From assembly GCF_009727055.1 (NCBI RefSeq), contig NC_052349.1, positions 90,475,996-90,539,995 on the forward strand: 64,000 bases of DNA. The letters are read 5' to 3'. The first letter of the stretch is position 1. Each line of letters begins with the position of its first letter. A program made the position numbers and the translations under genes. The DNA comes from Benincasa hispida. Taxonomy: Eukaryota > Streptophyta > Magnoliopsida > Cucurbitales > Cucurbitaceae. Positions 40,407-53,480 of this stretch are shown piece after piece. The notes below the pieces were generated by a model that saw nothing but the letters and a program-made list of their open reading frames with translations, made no database searches and was not told the DNA's origin.

Positions 40407-43050
40407 ACTGATATCAGATCCAGCTTATTATGATATTCCAAATTTCACTTCTGTTTTGAATTTCTTTTATAGTCGTGGTAGGTTTTCTGCATTTGCGTTT
40501 AATTATTAAATGTGTTTGTGGATGGCATTGATAAATGTTTACAGGTAAATTGCCTCTGTTTAAAGCTTTCTTTAAATTACAAAGTGTTAATTTGTAAGGG
40601 CTCCTCTGTTTTTGGGCGTAATTAACAAGCAATCAAGTCTGTAATTCAAAGTGTTTGAGTTTGTTGAGTCGTTCGTGATGAAGTTTCGAAACATGGAGAT
40701 GCGGTTCTCAGCGAAGAAGAAGACCAAGAGTTAGTCGTGTCGTGTAGCCTCAAGTAAACGATCGTTGGGATTTGGCTAAACGATCGTGTAGATTTTTCTA
40801 TGCGATCATGTAGTATTTACTAAACGATCATTTAACTGGAGTAAAGTGTTTACTCTATCTCGTAGTGTTGGATGCCCGATCGCATAGACGCTAGAGGTAA
40901 ACGATCGAGTGGGAGCATTTGATGCTCATCATTTAATAAAAGGTGTGCACTAAACGGTCGTGTAGGTAGCATGCTCATCGCATTAGTCACTGACTACACG
41001 ATCACGTGGTATACAATACTTAGGCGCTCGCTCAGCGATCGTTTAGACGATAGTGCTTCACCGCGTCGTTGTCATTTAGACGATCGTATAAGGATTGCGT
41101 TGCAGAGTGCGCTACACGATCGTGTACCTCATGCTTCATCGCATAGTAAAAGGTACACGATCGTTGCTAAACAATCGTTTAGCTCTGGAAGCGTAGGTAA
41201 ACGATTGAGAGGTGTTTGGTGCATAATCAGCACACACGGAGTTCGAACGGATGGTTCAAGACCCGATTTGCCTGTTTGAACCGGAGACTCTTTGCATTTG
41301 TAATAGTTAGATTTAGTGTTTTAGGATTTGAGGCAATTTTTCCTGGTTCATTAACATTTGTTTAATATACATGAGATGTATGTGGTTTATATGGCATAGT
41401 GTATGACATATAGGTTTGAAACCCACCTTAGGTTGTGCAATTATTCATGCATCATGTATTATAAGTGTTATAATATAGCATGATGAAATTACAAGAAAGC
41501 ATGTGCATGCATCATGAAATATAAGAGTTATATTTATGCATGCAGTAAGCATATTCATGCATCATCTTTATATTATAAGCGTTATAGTATAAGGGTGAAT
41601 GGAAGCATATTTTGTCTGGTTCGTTGCTTGTTTATATAAGAGTTGTATAAAAAGTAGCAATGAATGAACAATGCATGTAGCATGACACTTAGGCTGTTTG
41701 TAAGCATTATGAATGCCTTGTATGTGCTTTCTTTACGTTGTGCATGGTTTTAGTTGTTTCTATTATAAGTGTTATAATAGAAATTAGAACTAAAATCGAT
41801 AAGAAAGAGTTGCATGCGAACTTAGGCAAACTCATGTTTTAAAAGGTTTTAAAATTGGATTCAGATAGACCTAAGTTTAAGGTTCTAATTAGATTAGCAA
41901 CCTAGTTTAATCTTTTTAAATCGGTTTAATAGGATTAAATTGATTGGCATAAAAGATTAAAATTGTATTAAATCTATCTATAAGGGACCTTTTATCTAAG
42001 GCGGGCTCTGTCTAGGCTGGGGTAATTAAGCTGACCAAAATGGAACACCCCTACCTAGAAACCTACCTGGAAAGGTGAATTAGATAGATTTTCTACAAGC
42101 ATGCGACAGTTGGTCAAAGACTCCGTTAAAGAGTTTAATGGATGATGATCGAAAGTTGTTTGACTATCCAAGTGAAAGTTACTCTTGGGCAAACCTAAAA
42201 AGTGACTTAGTTAAAATTCTTAGCCGTGTTTTTTCTAAGTAAACTAAACCCTAGGTTATAAAATACTCGGTGGGAGGAAGAGATGTATCTGATATGTCAA
42301 TGATTCCATTCACGTTTCTCCCTGAATGTTTACACCGTGAGATTCATGCTTGTCCTGATGGTGCCCTGGGAGCATCTCCCTTCGGATGGTGTTTGCATGA
42401 GTCAATATCAAGGTGGACGGAGAGAGTGTTTATAGTAAGTGAGTGAAGGGTGCGTGTCAACACGTCCTACGGTCTCTGTCATTAGTCTGCACCGTGAGAT
42501 CATTCTGTACTCCCTCGTGGCGCCCTGGGAGCATCCCTCTTCGGATGGGTTTTGTGTAGTTGGTCAAGATCAAAGTGAACTCCAAAACTGGATAGGGTCA
42601 CTTTCGTTTTTGCCTCAATCGGATTTTTTCCCTTCGTATTGGCTGCTTGGGACAGAACTCTAGGGCCTAAAATGGCGGGCCACACTTATGGGAAATTATT
42701 GAGTAAGTTAATGATTTCTATACCAAATCAATGATGTCTAGTCGTTATAGAAGCAAGAGTTGTTATGGTATTAATGGTTGGTTGAGAATGTCTCAATTTA
42801 GAGGAGGGATGAATTAACCACCCTTCGGTGACTTTTGTCCTACATCTTTGAAGCGTCATTGCGAAACTAGATGTCACACGGGGTTCATGTTAGTTTTGCT
42901 AAACCTTATTGGATGTTGTATTTGCTTAAAACCTAACGTAGGTCAATGTGTTTTTGTTTTCAGCAACATGTTTGTATTTCTGTTTAATGCCTCTAATTTG
43001 ACTGGTTACATACAGTGAAAAGAGTCTTGTAAAACGTATTTCGTGGTAAA
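40407..43050 (+). other. Primer site and long leader of element G
   Basis: Mutated primer site ACTGATATCAGATC at 40407-40420 (compare ATTGGTATCAGAGA in H). A 2.6-kb non-coding leader follows: palindromic array 40741-41215, AT-rich 'atgcatgc' part 41340-41850, and a block matching element A's leader at about 41980-42690. No domain is recognisable in its short frames. Confidence 0.75.
40741..41215 (+). repeat. Palindromic CGATCG array, 22-bp period, leader of G
   Basis: About 14 copies, such as AAACGATCGTGTAG, AGACGATCGTATAAG and CTACACGATCGTGTACC. The first three intervals between ATC cores (about 40760-40830) are exactly 22 bp; later spacing drifts. Confidence 0.85.
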
Positions 43051-43500
43051 CGACCTCGAGTTTGTCATGGTTGAGGAGTGTCCTCAGGTCTTGACCCTTA
43101 ATGCAGTGTGAAGTGTTTGTAATGCATATGAGTTGTGGATGAAGGCTAATTCATTGGCCTGAGTTCACATATTGGCTAGCATACCTGATTTTTTGGCCAA
43201 AAGAGTTAAGAGCATGGTCATTGCACGTGAAATCATGGACTCGTTGTACGATTTGTTTGAACATTAGTTCTTATTTTTTTAGCACAAAAGGATGGATGAC
43301 AAAACAAATAGTTTCAGTTCCCAAGTTAAACTCAGGTAGAGGAAGCAAATGTTGCTGACTCTGTTGAAGTTCATCGATGAAAAGTATTCTCTGAAATGGA
43401 ACTTTGAGCTTATTTAGGTTCTGATACTAATCCCACTACTCTCCAAAAGAGAAGGATGTTTGAAGATAGTAAATCTGATTTATTGGTCTTGGAGACGTGT
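43051..43500 (+). pseudogene. copia gag remnant (element G)
   Basis: Fragments aligning with element A's gag in pieces: 'VEECPQ', 'NAYELWMKANS' and 'VIAREIMDSLYDLFE', broken by stops at several points. The zinc knuckle has not survived. The 209-bp duplication seen in A is absent. Confidence 0.65.
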
Positions 43501-44980
43501 TTGATAGAGAATGATGATTCTACTTAGATCCTTGATTCGAGTGTTACTAACCACGTCAGTTCCTCTTACCAAGGATTCAGTTCCTGGCAAACGTTGCCAC
43601 AAGGAGAGATGATTCTTTGTGTCGGTACTAGTGAGGTTGTTTCAGCTATTGCTATAGGTAAGTTGAAGTTATTTTTGGACAAGAAACATTATATGTTACT
43701 GGATAATATTTTCGTAGTTCCTCATATCAAGAGGAACTTAATCTCGGTTTCTTGTTTCATTGAACAAGGCTCTATTGTCTCTTTTTCTGAGAATAAAGTG
43801 TATATTTTCAAGAATGGAATGGAGATTGGTTTTGGTTCAATAGAAAGTAACTTGTATATACTAAGGTCGTTAGTCATAAAAACCTTGTTTAATATTAAAA
43901 GTGTTTAGTACAGCGAAAACAGCTAAAAGACCAAAGGTTTCTCCTAAGAAAAATGCCCATCTTTAACATCTAAGGTTAGGTCACATCAACCTCAATAGGA
44001 TTGAGCAGTTGGTAAAAAAGTGGACTTCTAAAGAGTTTAAAAGAAAACTCCTTGCCCGTGTGTGAATCATGCCTCAAAGGCAAGATGACCATACGACCTT
44101 TTACTGGAAAAGGTTACAAAACCAAGGAAGCCTTAGAGCTTGTATATTCTGACCTCTGTGGTCCGATGAGTGTTAGGGCTCGAGGTGGGTATGAATATTT
44201 CATCTCTTTCATAGATGATTATTCAAGGTATGGGTATCTCTACCTAATGCAACGTAAGTCTAAAGCCCTTGACAAGTTAAGGAGTATAAGGCTAAAGTTG
44301 AAAACTTGTTCGGTAAGAAGATAAAAACACTACGATCTGATCGTGGTGGAGAGTATATGGACCTCCAATTCCATAACTATATGATCGAACATGGGATAGC
44401 GTCCCAACTCTCGGCCCCAGGTACACCTCAGCAGAATGATGTATCAGAAAGGAGAAACAGAATCTTGTTAGACATGGTTCGGTCTATAATGAGTTATGCT
44501 CATCTTCCATACTCGTTTTGGGGTTTTGCAATGGAGACTGCATGCTATATTTTGAACAACATTCTCTCGAAAAGTGTTTCTAAAACACCTTTTGAGTTGT
44601 GGAGAAGTTGTAAAGGTAGTTTACGCCACTTCAGGATTTGGGGGGTGTCTAGCACACGTGCTTGTGACTAACTCGAAGAAGTTGGAACCACGTTCGAAAG
44701 TTTGCCTCTTTGTAGGCTACCCCAGGGAAACGAGGAGTGGATACTTCTATGATCCAAGTGAGAACAAAGTGTTTGTTTTTAAAAATGCTATCTTCTTGGA
44801 AGAATACCACATCAGGGATCATAAGCCACAAAGTAAGCTTGTTTTACGCGAGCTAGTGAGTCTGAGACTATTGAGGGTTCAACAAGAGTTGTCGAACAAA
44901 CTGATAGGTCAACAAGAGTTGTTGAGGTTGGTACATCTAGTCAACCAGCTCAAAGTTAAGACTGCTTCGATGTAGTAGGA
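43501..44980 (+). pseudogene. copia protease and integrase (element G)
   Basis: The protease site reads I-L-D-S-S-V-T-N-H, so the Gly after D-S is lost. Open part 43594-43908 is the protease C-terminus and linker ('KRNLISVSCF'). Integrase 44052-44324 keeps C-E-S-C, 'YSDLCGPM' and the acidic pair in 'FIDDYSRYGY'; 44306-44671 keeps 'LRSDRGGEYM' and the Glu in 'VSERRNR'. All three DDE residues are therefore present, but a frameshift near 44310 splits the core. Confidence 0.83.
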
Positions 44981-45775
44981 GAGTTATAAACCCACTGGAT
45001 CACTACATGAGTTTGACTGAAGCCCAAAACATCATTTCTAATGATGGGGTCGAGGATCCATTGTTTTTTAAGCAAGCAATGGAGGATGTTGACTAGGATG
45101 AATGGATTAAGGCCATGAACTAGGAGATAGAGTCTGTGTACTTCAATAACGTCTGAGAGCTTATGAATCTGCCTGATGGGGTAAGACTTATAGGGTGTAA
45201 ATGGATTTATAAGCGAAAGAAATGGAAAGGTGCAAACCTTTAAGGCTAGACTCGTGGCAAAGGATTATACCCAGGTCGAGGGAATGTACTATGAGGAAAC
45301 TTTCTCAACTGTTGTCATGCTCAAGTCTATCAGAATACTCCTGTTCATAGCCACATTTTATGATTATAAGATATGAAAAATGGACGTCAAGACTGCTTTT
45401 CTTAATGGTAATCTTGAGGAGACCATCTATATGGCTCAACCAGAGGGGTTCATAGTTCCAGATCAAGAGCAAAAAGTTTGCAAGCTTAATAGGTCCATTT
45501 ATGGGCTGAAACAAGCATCTAGATCATGGAACATTAGATTTGACACTGCGGTCAAGTCGTTTGGCTTTGATCAAAACGTTGATGAGCCTTGTGTTTACAA
45601 GAAGATCATCAATAGCTCAGTAGCTTTCCTGGTACTGTATGTGGATGATATCCTACTCATTGGGAATGATGTAGGGTTTTTTTACTAACATTAAAAAATG
45701 GCTAGCTGCCCAGTTCCAAATGAAAGATTTGGGTGAGGCATAACTGACATCAAATAGTGGCTAGCGGCCCAATTC
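44981..45775 (+). pseudogene. copia reverse transcriptase (element G)
   Basis: RT N-terminus (about 45060-45375) is interrupted by stops; the open part 45380-45688 covers 'MDVKTAFLNGNLEE', 'YGLKQASRSWN' and the Y-V-D-D box at about 45638-45650. It runs out after 'IGNDVG', followed by a local duplication (45698-45795). Confidence 0.85.
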
Positions 45776-45795
45776 CAAATGAAAGATTTGGGAGA
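45698..45795 (+). repeat. 61-bp tandem duplication in RT
   Basis: 'tggctagctgcccagttcca' at about 45699 recurs as 'tggctagcggcccaattcca' at about 45760, with the following 'aatgaaagatttggg' and 'gaggc' in both. Element A has this block once (4886-4925). Confidence 0.85.
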
Positions 45796-46505
45796 GGCGC
45801 AGTTTATTCTGGGCATTCAAATCTTTAGAGATCGTAAGAACAAAACGTTAACCTTGTCTCAGGCATCCTATGTTGACAAGATGCTTGTCAAGTATTCGAT
45901 GCAAAACTCCAAGGGAGGCTTACTACCTTTCAAACACGACGTTGTTTTTTCTAAGGAATAGTGTCCTAAGCCACCTCAAGAAGTTGAAGAAATGAGACGG
46001 ATCTTCTATGCATCGACTGTTGGCAGCTTGATGTATGCGATATTATGGACTAGACCTCACATCTGCCATGCAGTAGGGATAATCAATAGATATCAGTTTA
46101 ATCCAAGATTAGATCAATGGACTGCCATTGAAACAATCCTCAAGTGTCTTAGGAGAACAAAAGACTACATGATTGTGTATGGGTCTAAGGATTTGATCCT
46201 TACAGGATATCGAGTAAGGGTGCATTGCTGACTCTACCATAGAGGCAGAATATATAGCGGCTTGTAAAGTTGCCAAGAAGGCTATTTGGCTCAAGAAATT
46301 CTTAATTAATATGGAAGTAGATCTAGACATGTCCAAGCCCATCACTCATTATTGTGATAATAGTGGTGTTATGACTAATTCCAAGGAGCCAAGATGCCAC
46401 AAGCGTGGAAAGCACATTGAGTGCAAGTATTACCTGCTTAGAGAGATTGTGTATCGAAGGGATGTGATCGTCATGCAGATCACTTTGGCACACAACGTTG
46501 CCTGA
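45779..46505 (+). pseudogene. copia RT tail and RNase H (element G), with deletion
   Basis: Frames 45779-45961, 45992-46231 and 46311-46505. Around 46210-46225 the sequence jumps from 'DLILTGY' to the 'ADSTIEAEYIAACK' region, so about 100 bases of RNase H core seen in element A (5340-5450) are deleted. The 'YCDNSGVMTNSKEPR' block and a degraded C-terminal tail remain. Confidence 0.82.
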
Positions 46506-46718
46506 TTCCGTTACAAAGGCTTCATGGCTAAGGGTGTTTGAGGGTCAATCTGGAGAGTCTTGGGTCTATAGACATGCCGCATTTAGTCTAGGGTAAGTGA
46601 GAGATTATACTGGGTGGGGCATATTGTATGCCCTAGTTCTTGTTTTTTATTTACGTTGTATTTATTTTTAGCTTTTATTCTATAATACCGCCACTACTTT
46701 AGGACTAGTGGGAAAATT

Positions 46719-48062
46719 TGTTGGGTATGTCCTAAATCTCGTGGGTCTTATTGTTGTAATTGTATTGTACTAACACTTTATATCTAATAAAATAAGAGGA
46801 TATTCTAATTTGACATTTAGTTGCATTAACCCACAAAAAACCAATAAAACTAAGATCCAAAGTTATCTCATGTAACTTAGACATAATAAACTAGATCATG
46901 TTAAGTAATAAACTAAAAAAGGTTTTGTAGTAGTATGGATAAGGTTGGATACTGGATCAATTCATATGGAGACATACGAGCGGGATATTCTATAAAAAGG
47001 ATTGTAGTAGAAGACCAGATAACGAAATAGTTTAGTCTCATTATATAACACCGTCATAATAGAGACTTACATTTCACAAAATAGGAGACCATAGATAACA
47101 TGACGCTGAATCCTAAGTGAATTGTTTAAACTCTTGCCCATGAGGGCGGTCATTTGATTGTTAATGGGTGAGAGTGGTGCAAATCGTCGACTCAAACAAC
47201 CCTACTATTTTGGGGATTCATCTGATTGGGGAGCTGGGAACACAACTACACAAGAAGAATTCACTCCTTCCCCAAAGTTGGGACAAGTAGATAAATTGCT
47301 CCCTTAAGGATTGATTCCGGGGCTTGAACAATATGGCACCACACTCTCTCCTGGCCCGAGAGGGTTTAATCATAGTTGGAGCTATGATTTATTGTTCATT
47401 TAGGAGGATCGGTGGTACTTAAGGAGTTAGATGTAACTACAGGGGCCAAACGGTAATTTTTGGTCCAGTTTAGATTAACGAGCAATTTGTGAAGGGTCAT
47501 CGTACTGTTGGTTATATTTAATGGACACAGAAATATATTTATATGGCGAAGAGTGCAGCTATCGGTCTTTAGTAGAGTGTCCGATAGTTAACGGATGGTG
47601 GATAATTTAAATTAAGAGTTTAATTAATTATTCAATGTATCGTTGGAGCTTCAAGCTACAGTTCTATGAGGTCCCCTCAGTAGCTCACGGAAATTAATGA
47701 GAATTAGTTTTTGGATTAATTTGAATTGGTCCAAATTAATTGCAGAATTAATTATATATGATATAATTAATTAAATTTTAATTATATATATGATATATCT
47801 AATATAATGTATTTGATACATTATAATATTAAGTAATTTAATTGAGAGAAATTAAATATTTGAAATAGATTCAAATATTAATTATGTGAATTGGATGCAT
47901 ATAATTATAATATAAATAAATTTTGTATTAAATATTATTGTTTGAAGAGATTAACCATAGGTTATATTGTTTTGGATTCAATATTGAATTAGGTTATATG
48001 TTATTATCAAATTAACATATTAACAATAACATATAGTTTAATATATATATAGATAAGTGGTT

Positions 48063-48111
<49 letters not shown>

Positions 48112-48642
48112 GTATTTTTTAAAATTAATTTTATTTAAATTTCTTTTTTTAAAAAAAAAATTCTAATTATGGGAGGACTCCCTCCCCAACTTTTCCTCTC
48201 CCAGACGTGAGAGTGGAAGGTACACCCCCATTCTATGCAGTTGTTGTGAAAAGGGTTGCACAAAATTCTCTCAAAAACACTAAATCCTTCTGTGGAATTT
48301 TTTTCATCTTCCTTCTCTTCCTCTATCTCAATAATCTATCCCTCTCTCAATCTAAAATCACTAGAGCACCACACACTTCTGAGTTCTCACCTGAGAATAT
48401 CGAGATTGCATTCGTCGTTGTGTTCAGTTGGAGATTGAGGTTTTACAATTAAAGAAACGTTCTTCAAAGGTAAGGGTTTTCTAACCCTATTTATTTTCCT
48501 GCAATTTCTTTATTAAGCATGTTGTATTTCTGAGTTAAATGCATGATTCTATATGTCTCTGTAAATTTTTATATTTTGTGAAATTAGGAAGATTGGGAAG
48601 ATCTATTGCTTTTGCTCAAGGATCCTTCAAAGGTATCCTTTA
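46719..48642 (+). repeat. LTR between elements G and G2 (1924 bp)
   Basis: Starts TGTTGGGTATGTCCTAAA after a purine-rich tract (46701-46718) and ends ATCCTTTA (CA to TA). It is followed by a primer site, so it acts as 3' LTR for G and 5' LTR for the next interior. It holds an (AT)n run at 48068-48107. Frames 48207-48452 and 48256-48438 inside it have no domain. Confidence 0.82.
48068..48107. repeat. (AT)n microsatellite in LTR
   Basis: About 20 AT units in the U3 part of the LTR. Confidence 0.9.
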
Positions 48643-50336
48643 ATTGGTATCAGACTATGGTTTTGATTCCTTAATTTTCAGAATCCTTTTTACAATGCAC
48701 GGGTGGGATTTTCTTTTTGATGCATTTTAGTGTTAATGGTTTGCATTATTGGATAATTTCGGGATTGGACTGTATAGTCTATGGCTTTCTATTGTGAATT
48801 TAGTTATGTAAAGGCCCATGTTTTGGGGCATAATTTTGTTTAGAGTCTGTAAATTCACATGTTAAGTCATTCGTGATTGTTCTCGACTAGTTTTTGGAGA
48901 ATTTGAGGTGGAAAAACAATGAAGTTTCAAAGAAATTTGAAATTGTACAGTGGCGACTGTATAGTAGCATCGTAACGTTGCGATGCGGCGGAAAAAGGTC
49001 ATCTCCATAGGGGCGACGTCGAGACGCTTCAAGACGGAATGGAAGCACGGTCCAGTTTCAGTTCGCATGTGGTTCGTGGTGTACTGGTTTGGTTCGGTTT
49101 GTGGTTTCTCCAGTTTGAGTTGGTTGGGTTCATCTGGACCGTTCTTGGTCTGGTTCAAGCAGTTCAAGGCCCGGTTCATCTGTTTCGAATTGGATGGTTT
49201 TTTTTTTTGTAATAGTTAGCCTTTTATTTATTTTTTTAGGAGTCCAATCTCGGTCCATTAATTTCTTTTAATATTATACATGTGATGTATGAATTTTATT
49301 TATATTTATATGCCATAAAGTATGTCATATAGTATAAAATCCCATCATAGGTTATACATTTAATTTCATGCATCATTTATATTATAAGTGTTATAATATA
49401 TGTATATGCATGATTTATTTAATATAGCATGCTCATGCATCATATAGTATAAATGTTATAATATATGCACGCATATTCTAATGGGTTGAGAAGAATAAAC
49501 TAATATTCTCACAAGTTTTGCATGAGTTGAGTTCATCTTGTTTAATGTGTGCTTAATTTATTACTTAAACCAATCTGATAAATCGATTTAAGTAGAAATA
49601 GCTAATCACTCGAGAGAGCGAGTGGCTATGGAACTCATTAAACAAAGAAAGAAATAGCTTTAGAGATAAAATTAAATCTCTTTTGTAAAAATTAACTTAA
49701 ACATGCGCCCTAGAGGTAAATATAGCACGAAACACTAAGAGGTGAACTCTTCATTTTATGAGTTAAAGGCATGGACAAATATTTATGCATCATTTAGGAG
49801 AATGTTAGTGAACCTTCTCAAACCTAATTCATCAACCAAATTTCAACCCATTTCCACGCACACTGCTTCATTTGTGATTGCATGTCTGTCGTCAACACCA
49901 TCATTTCTATCACTCAAACATCCTCAACACACACCCACACTCAATGCATCATATCTCCACCACCACTCTCATTGTTCACCTTCATCCATTTTCACCATTA
50001 CCTGTAATTATTTCATCATGTTATTTATACAAACATTCACTCAACCATTCATTTATATTCCTGGTATAAATATCATTCATTATTTCAAGCATATTTATTA
50101 GTCTAAGTCCCTGCATTTGACCTTGGTACTCACTAGGAAACTTTAATTAAACTTACACTTGGGTTTAATTAGAGGAAAACTTGCGTTCAACTTAGATAAT
50201 CCAACTCATTAATTTACATGAGCATGACATAAGGCAATCGACATTATCACAAGCAACAATAAGATTGAAGTTGACAACTTATTAGGTAAGAAGATAAAAC
50301 ACTTCGATCAGATCGAGGTAGAGAGTATATGAATTT
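48643..50336 (+). mobile_element. Second copia interior (G2), mostly deleted
   Basis: Primer site ATTGGTATCAGAC at 48643-48655 and leader to about 49460, including a near-perfect palindrome at 48967-48986. Positions 49461-50250 do not match the other leaders and I cannot assign them. At 50262-50336 a short integrase piece appears that matches element G at about 44296-44355 ('KKIKTLRSDRGGEYM' region). The rest of gag-pol is gone, cut by the gypsy LTR at 50343. Confidence 0.7.
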
Positions 50337-50342
50337 GAGTTT

Positions 50343-51364
50343 TGATACATGCCATGAAATGCATGTTTTGAGGCCTTTATTTACACACTTTTACTTAGAA
50401 AAATTGGCTTTTGCACGTGTCTTCCCCTAAATTCAGTTTTACTAAGTTAAAATGAGCTTATAAGAGTTGGGTTGAGCTTGAAGATGTTATTTACTGATTT
50501 AGAGGTGATTTTGTGGGTTTTGGCAAGTGATTTTGGCCATATTGCAGATTTTTGTCTGATGCGGCCACATCAACAGATTCATTGTGATCGCATTGTGGTC
50601 GCATCAGTCAAAAATGGTTGCGAATTTTCATGTTTTAGTCAGCTGGACAGTCCCGATTTTTCCTAGGAAACCCTTATAACATGAATCTCTACCCTCCTTA
50701 ACCGATTTGAGGCCTTTAAAAGGAGAAGAAGCTCTCCATCTCAAAATACAACTTTTCACCACCGAGATCATCACCATTCTTCACCGTTTCTATCATTTAA
50801 TCAACCCTGTGGACATTTTTCTCAATTTTCCCAAATAAATAGCCTAAAGAACGACAGTTCCTTTAAAGCGTAGTAGCTCTAGGTCATCTCATCCTGTGAA
50901 AGCATGTGGTGAGGAACGATTCCTTGAAAAATAAAAATCAACCTAGGAAAAGACTATGGAATTGAGGACTTGTCCCAAGACCTCTTGAGTTACTTAAACC
51001 TCCTAAAGGAACTTGACACAAGACCAAATATGAGTAGATTTTTGTTCATGTGTAGTTCACTATTTTGGTATGATGCGGCTATATCATTTAAGGCAGAGCA
51101 CCCAAAAGGATGAACATTGTTTGCCCCTATTTTATTATCATTATTCACTATTTTTAAGCTTTTTCCTCACTAACACAATACAAAGTTTTCACTGGTTACC
51201 TCGGTTTCATTGGTCCATAGTCACAATTAACTTAAAAATGAAATCTAATTCTGTGGAACTCGACAATTGGAATACTTTGAGTTTCTTACTTCATCGATAG
51301 TGTATGCTTACATTGAGACCTCCCTTATCCATAAAATTTTGTTGCTCGTACATTCGATTGATCA
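50343..51364 (+). repeat. 5' LTR of gypsy element L (1022 bp)
   Basis: Starts TGATACATGCCATGAAATGC and ends TTGATCA. It is followed by TTTTTAGCGCCATTG, a decayed form of the TTTTTGGCGCCGTTGCC primer-site context common in plant gypsy elements. Confidence 0.75.
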
Positions 51365-53480
51365 AGTTTTTAGCGCCATTGTCAAGAACTTGTGAAATTT
51401 CCAGTTTATTGTTGACTGCGATCAAAGCGATTACATTGACTCTGTTTTAGGAAATATCTAACTCCTTTTATTGCTATCTTTTTGCAAGGAGGAGACAATG
51501 CATGAGAATGAGGCCCTACCTTTTTCAACCCGACCCTGAAATAGAAAGGACCTTTCGCTGTTGAAGATAATAACAAAGGAAAAAGCATCAGGAATAGTAG
51601 GAGTTGAGCGCACAAGAGAGTCTTGTTGAAGTTGCATTCGTGTGATAAATTCAAATGAACCAACCTCTTGGAGACAATCCTCCTATCCCTCTCGTGGACG
51701 AGGAGTAGCAAAATGGCAACCACCTCCACAACAATAAGCTAACCCCCAAAATCCTATCTTCATAGCATAAGATAGAGACAAAGCCATTAAAGACTATGCA
51801 ACTTATGCATTTCAAACCTTGGACACTAGCATTTTAAATCTTTCAATTGATATGCCCACATTTGAAATGAAACCTCTCATGTTTCAAATGTTGAACTCAT
51901 TTGGTCAATTCGTTGGCTACCCAATGAAACCCCCATAAACATTTCAAACTTTTTATGAGAATTTGTTTCTCTTTTAAAGTTAATAATGTTTATGAAGATT
52001 CATTAATACTTAAACTATTTCCCTATTCTTCGCAAAGAGATGTTGAGGCATAGCTTGACTCGTTACCTCCCAACTCCATTACCACATGGGATGACCTTAC
52101 GGATAATTTATAGGAAAATACTTCCCGTTTGACAAAAATGTCAAATACAGAGGCAACATTATAATCTTCAGGCAATCACTATCTGACTCTATCGATAAAG
52201 CATGGATTAAATTCCAAAAGTTGGTGAGGAAATTCCCACATCAAAGATTTCCAACATGCATCATGATGGAGCAATTTTATAATGGGTTAAACAAAGCTTA
52301 AAAAACAATGGTGAATGCATATATAGGAGGATCTTTTCTTAAAAAGTCCATAAACGAAGCTAAAAAAATTATGGATATGATTACAAATAGTAACCAGAAT
52401 TGGGGAGATGCATAACGTACTTTAACCACAAAAACAATAGCTGAAATACAAGAAGTTAATACACTTGCGTCTATGAGCCAACAGTTGACAACCATAAAAA
52501 ATATGATTCAAAATTTTATGTTTGGACCACAAAAAGTGGAAACTGTCCAAGCGAAACCTCAAATTCAAAATTGTGAATTCTGTACTACTAGCTATTTATC
52601 TAGTGATTATATGTATAACCCCCAATCGGTATGTTATGTAGGTTATCAGAAGACACAAGAGCACTGGGACCCTTATTTCAATACTTACAACCCAGGATGG
52701 AGAGCACACCCGAACTTCACATGGGCAAAGCCTAGTAGTAGTGTAAGTATATCTCAGCAACATGCAAGGACAACTCCACCAGGATTTCCTCCAGTATCGC
52801 AACAACAACTGTGAGTGCAACCACTAGTACCTTTCCCTGAAAAGAGTCCTACAATGGTGGATTCACTGAAAGAGTATATAATGAGAAATGATGTAGCTCG
52901 TCATAACTTAGAGATGAAAGTTGAGCAGTTGGCCAAGAAGATCTCTCTAGGGACATTGCCTAGTAGCACAAAAGCTCCAAAATCAAATAAGAAAGAGCAT
53001 TGTAAGGCTGCCACACTCAAAATCGGTCTAGAATATGAAGAACCAAAGATGTCAGGGAGCAAGAAAAAAGTCATGAGAAAGGATCAAGTGTAAGTCTAAG
53101 GAAGAGATGACCCCAATAGCTGCAGAAAAGAAGAAAAATAGATGAAAAAGACAAAGAGATGGATGAAGGCGAGACGTCGGTAGTTGCAAAGGAAAAGAGC
53201 ACAGTGTCAATATATAAACCACCAATACCCTTCCCCCAACGATTGCAAAAGGCAAATCAAGATACACATTTAAGAACTTTTTGGACATTTTAAAAAAGCT
53301 ACATATCAACATTCCACTAATTGAAGCATTGGAGACAATGCCTAATTACGTGAAATTTCTAAAAGACATCTTGGCCAAGAAGCAAAAATTTTCAGAATAC
53401 GAAACAATTGCACTAACCAAGTGCTACAGTGCCTTGGTAAGTAGCAAAATCCTGCCAAAGCTGAAAGACTAGGGAAGCTT
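51365..53480 (+). pseudogene. gypsy gag (element L)
   Basis: Primer site remnant at about 51368-51385. Gag is readable across several frames at 51650-53093: 'NPPIPLV', 'TTWDDLT', 'SIDEAWIKFQKLVRKFPH' and 'MMEQFYNGLNKA', then open frames 52473-52814 ('SMSQQLTTIKNMIQN', 'ETVQAKPQIQNCEFC', 'YNPGW', 'QQHARTTPPGFPP') and 52815-53093. 53281-53472 carries 'MDILKKLHINIPLIEALETM', the block before the protease. Many stops make it non-functional. Confidence 0.78.

Larger units (their letters stand above)
40401..48642 (+). mobile_element. Ty1/copia element G
   Basis: Decayed copia of the same family as A. Order: the last few bases of a 5' LTR (TTCTTCA), a mutated primer site, long leader, gag, protease, integrase, RT, RNase H, polypurine tract and 3' LTR. 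The rest of the 5' LTR is missing at the junction with the gypsy remnant. All coding regions are broken. Confidence 0.86.

Noticed and set aside
49742..50101. Plus-strand frame of 119 codons, His/Thr/Ser-rich
   Set aside because: Composition follows a CA-rich non-coding stretch; no domain, and it lies in an unassigned part of a retrotransposon remnant.
52298..52495. Minus-strand frame with a hydrophobic stretch
   Set aside because: Antisense to gypsy gag of element L.
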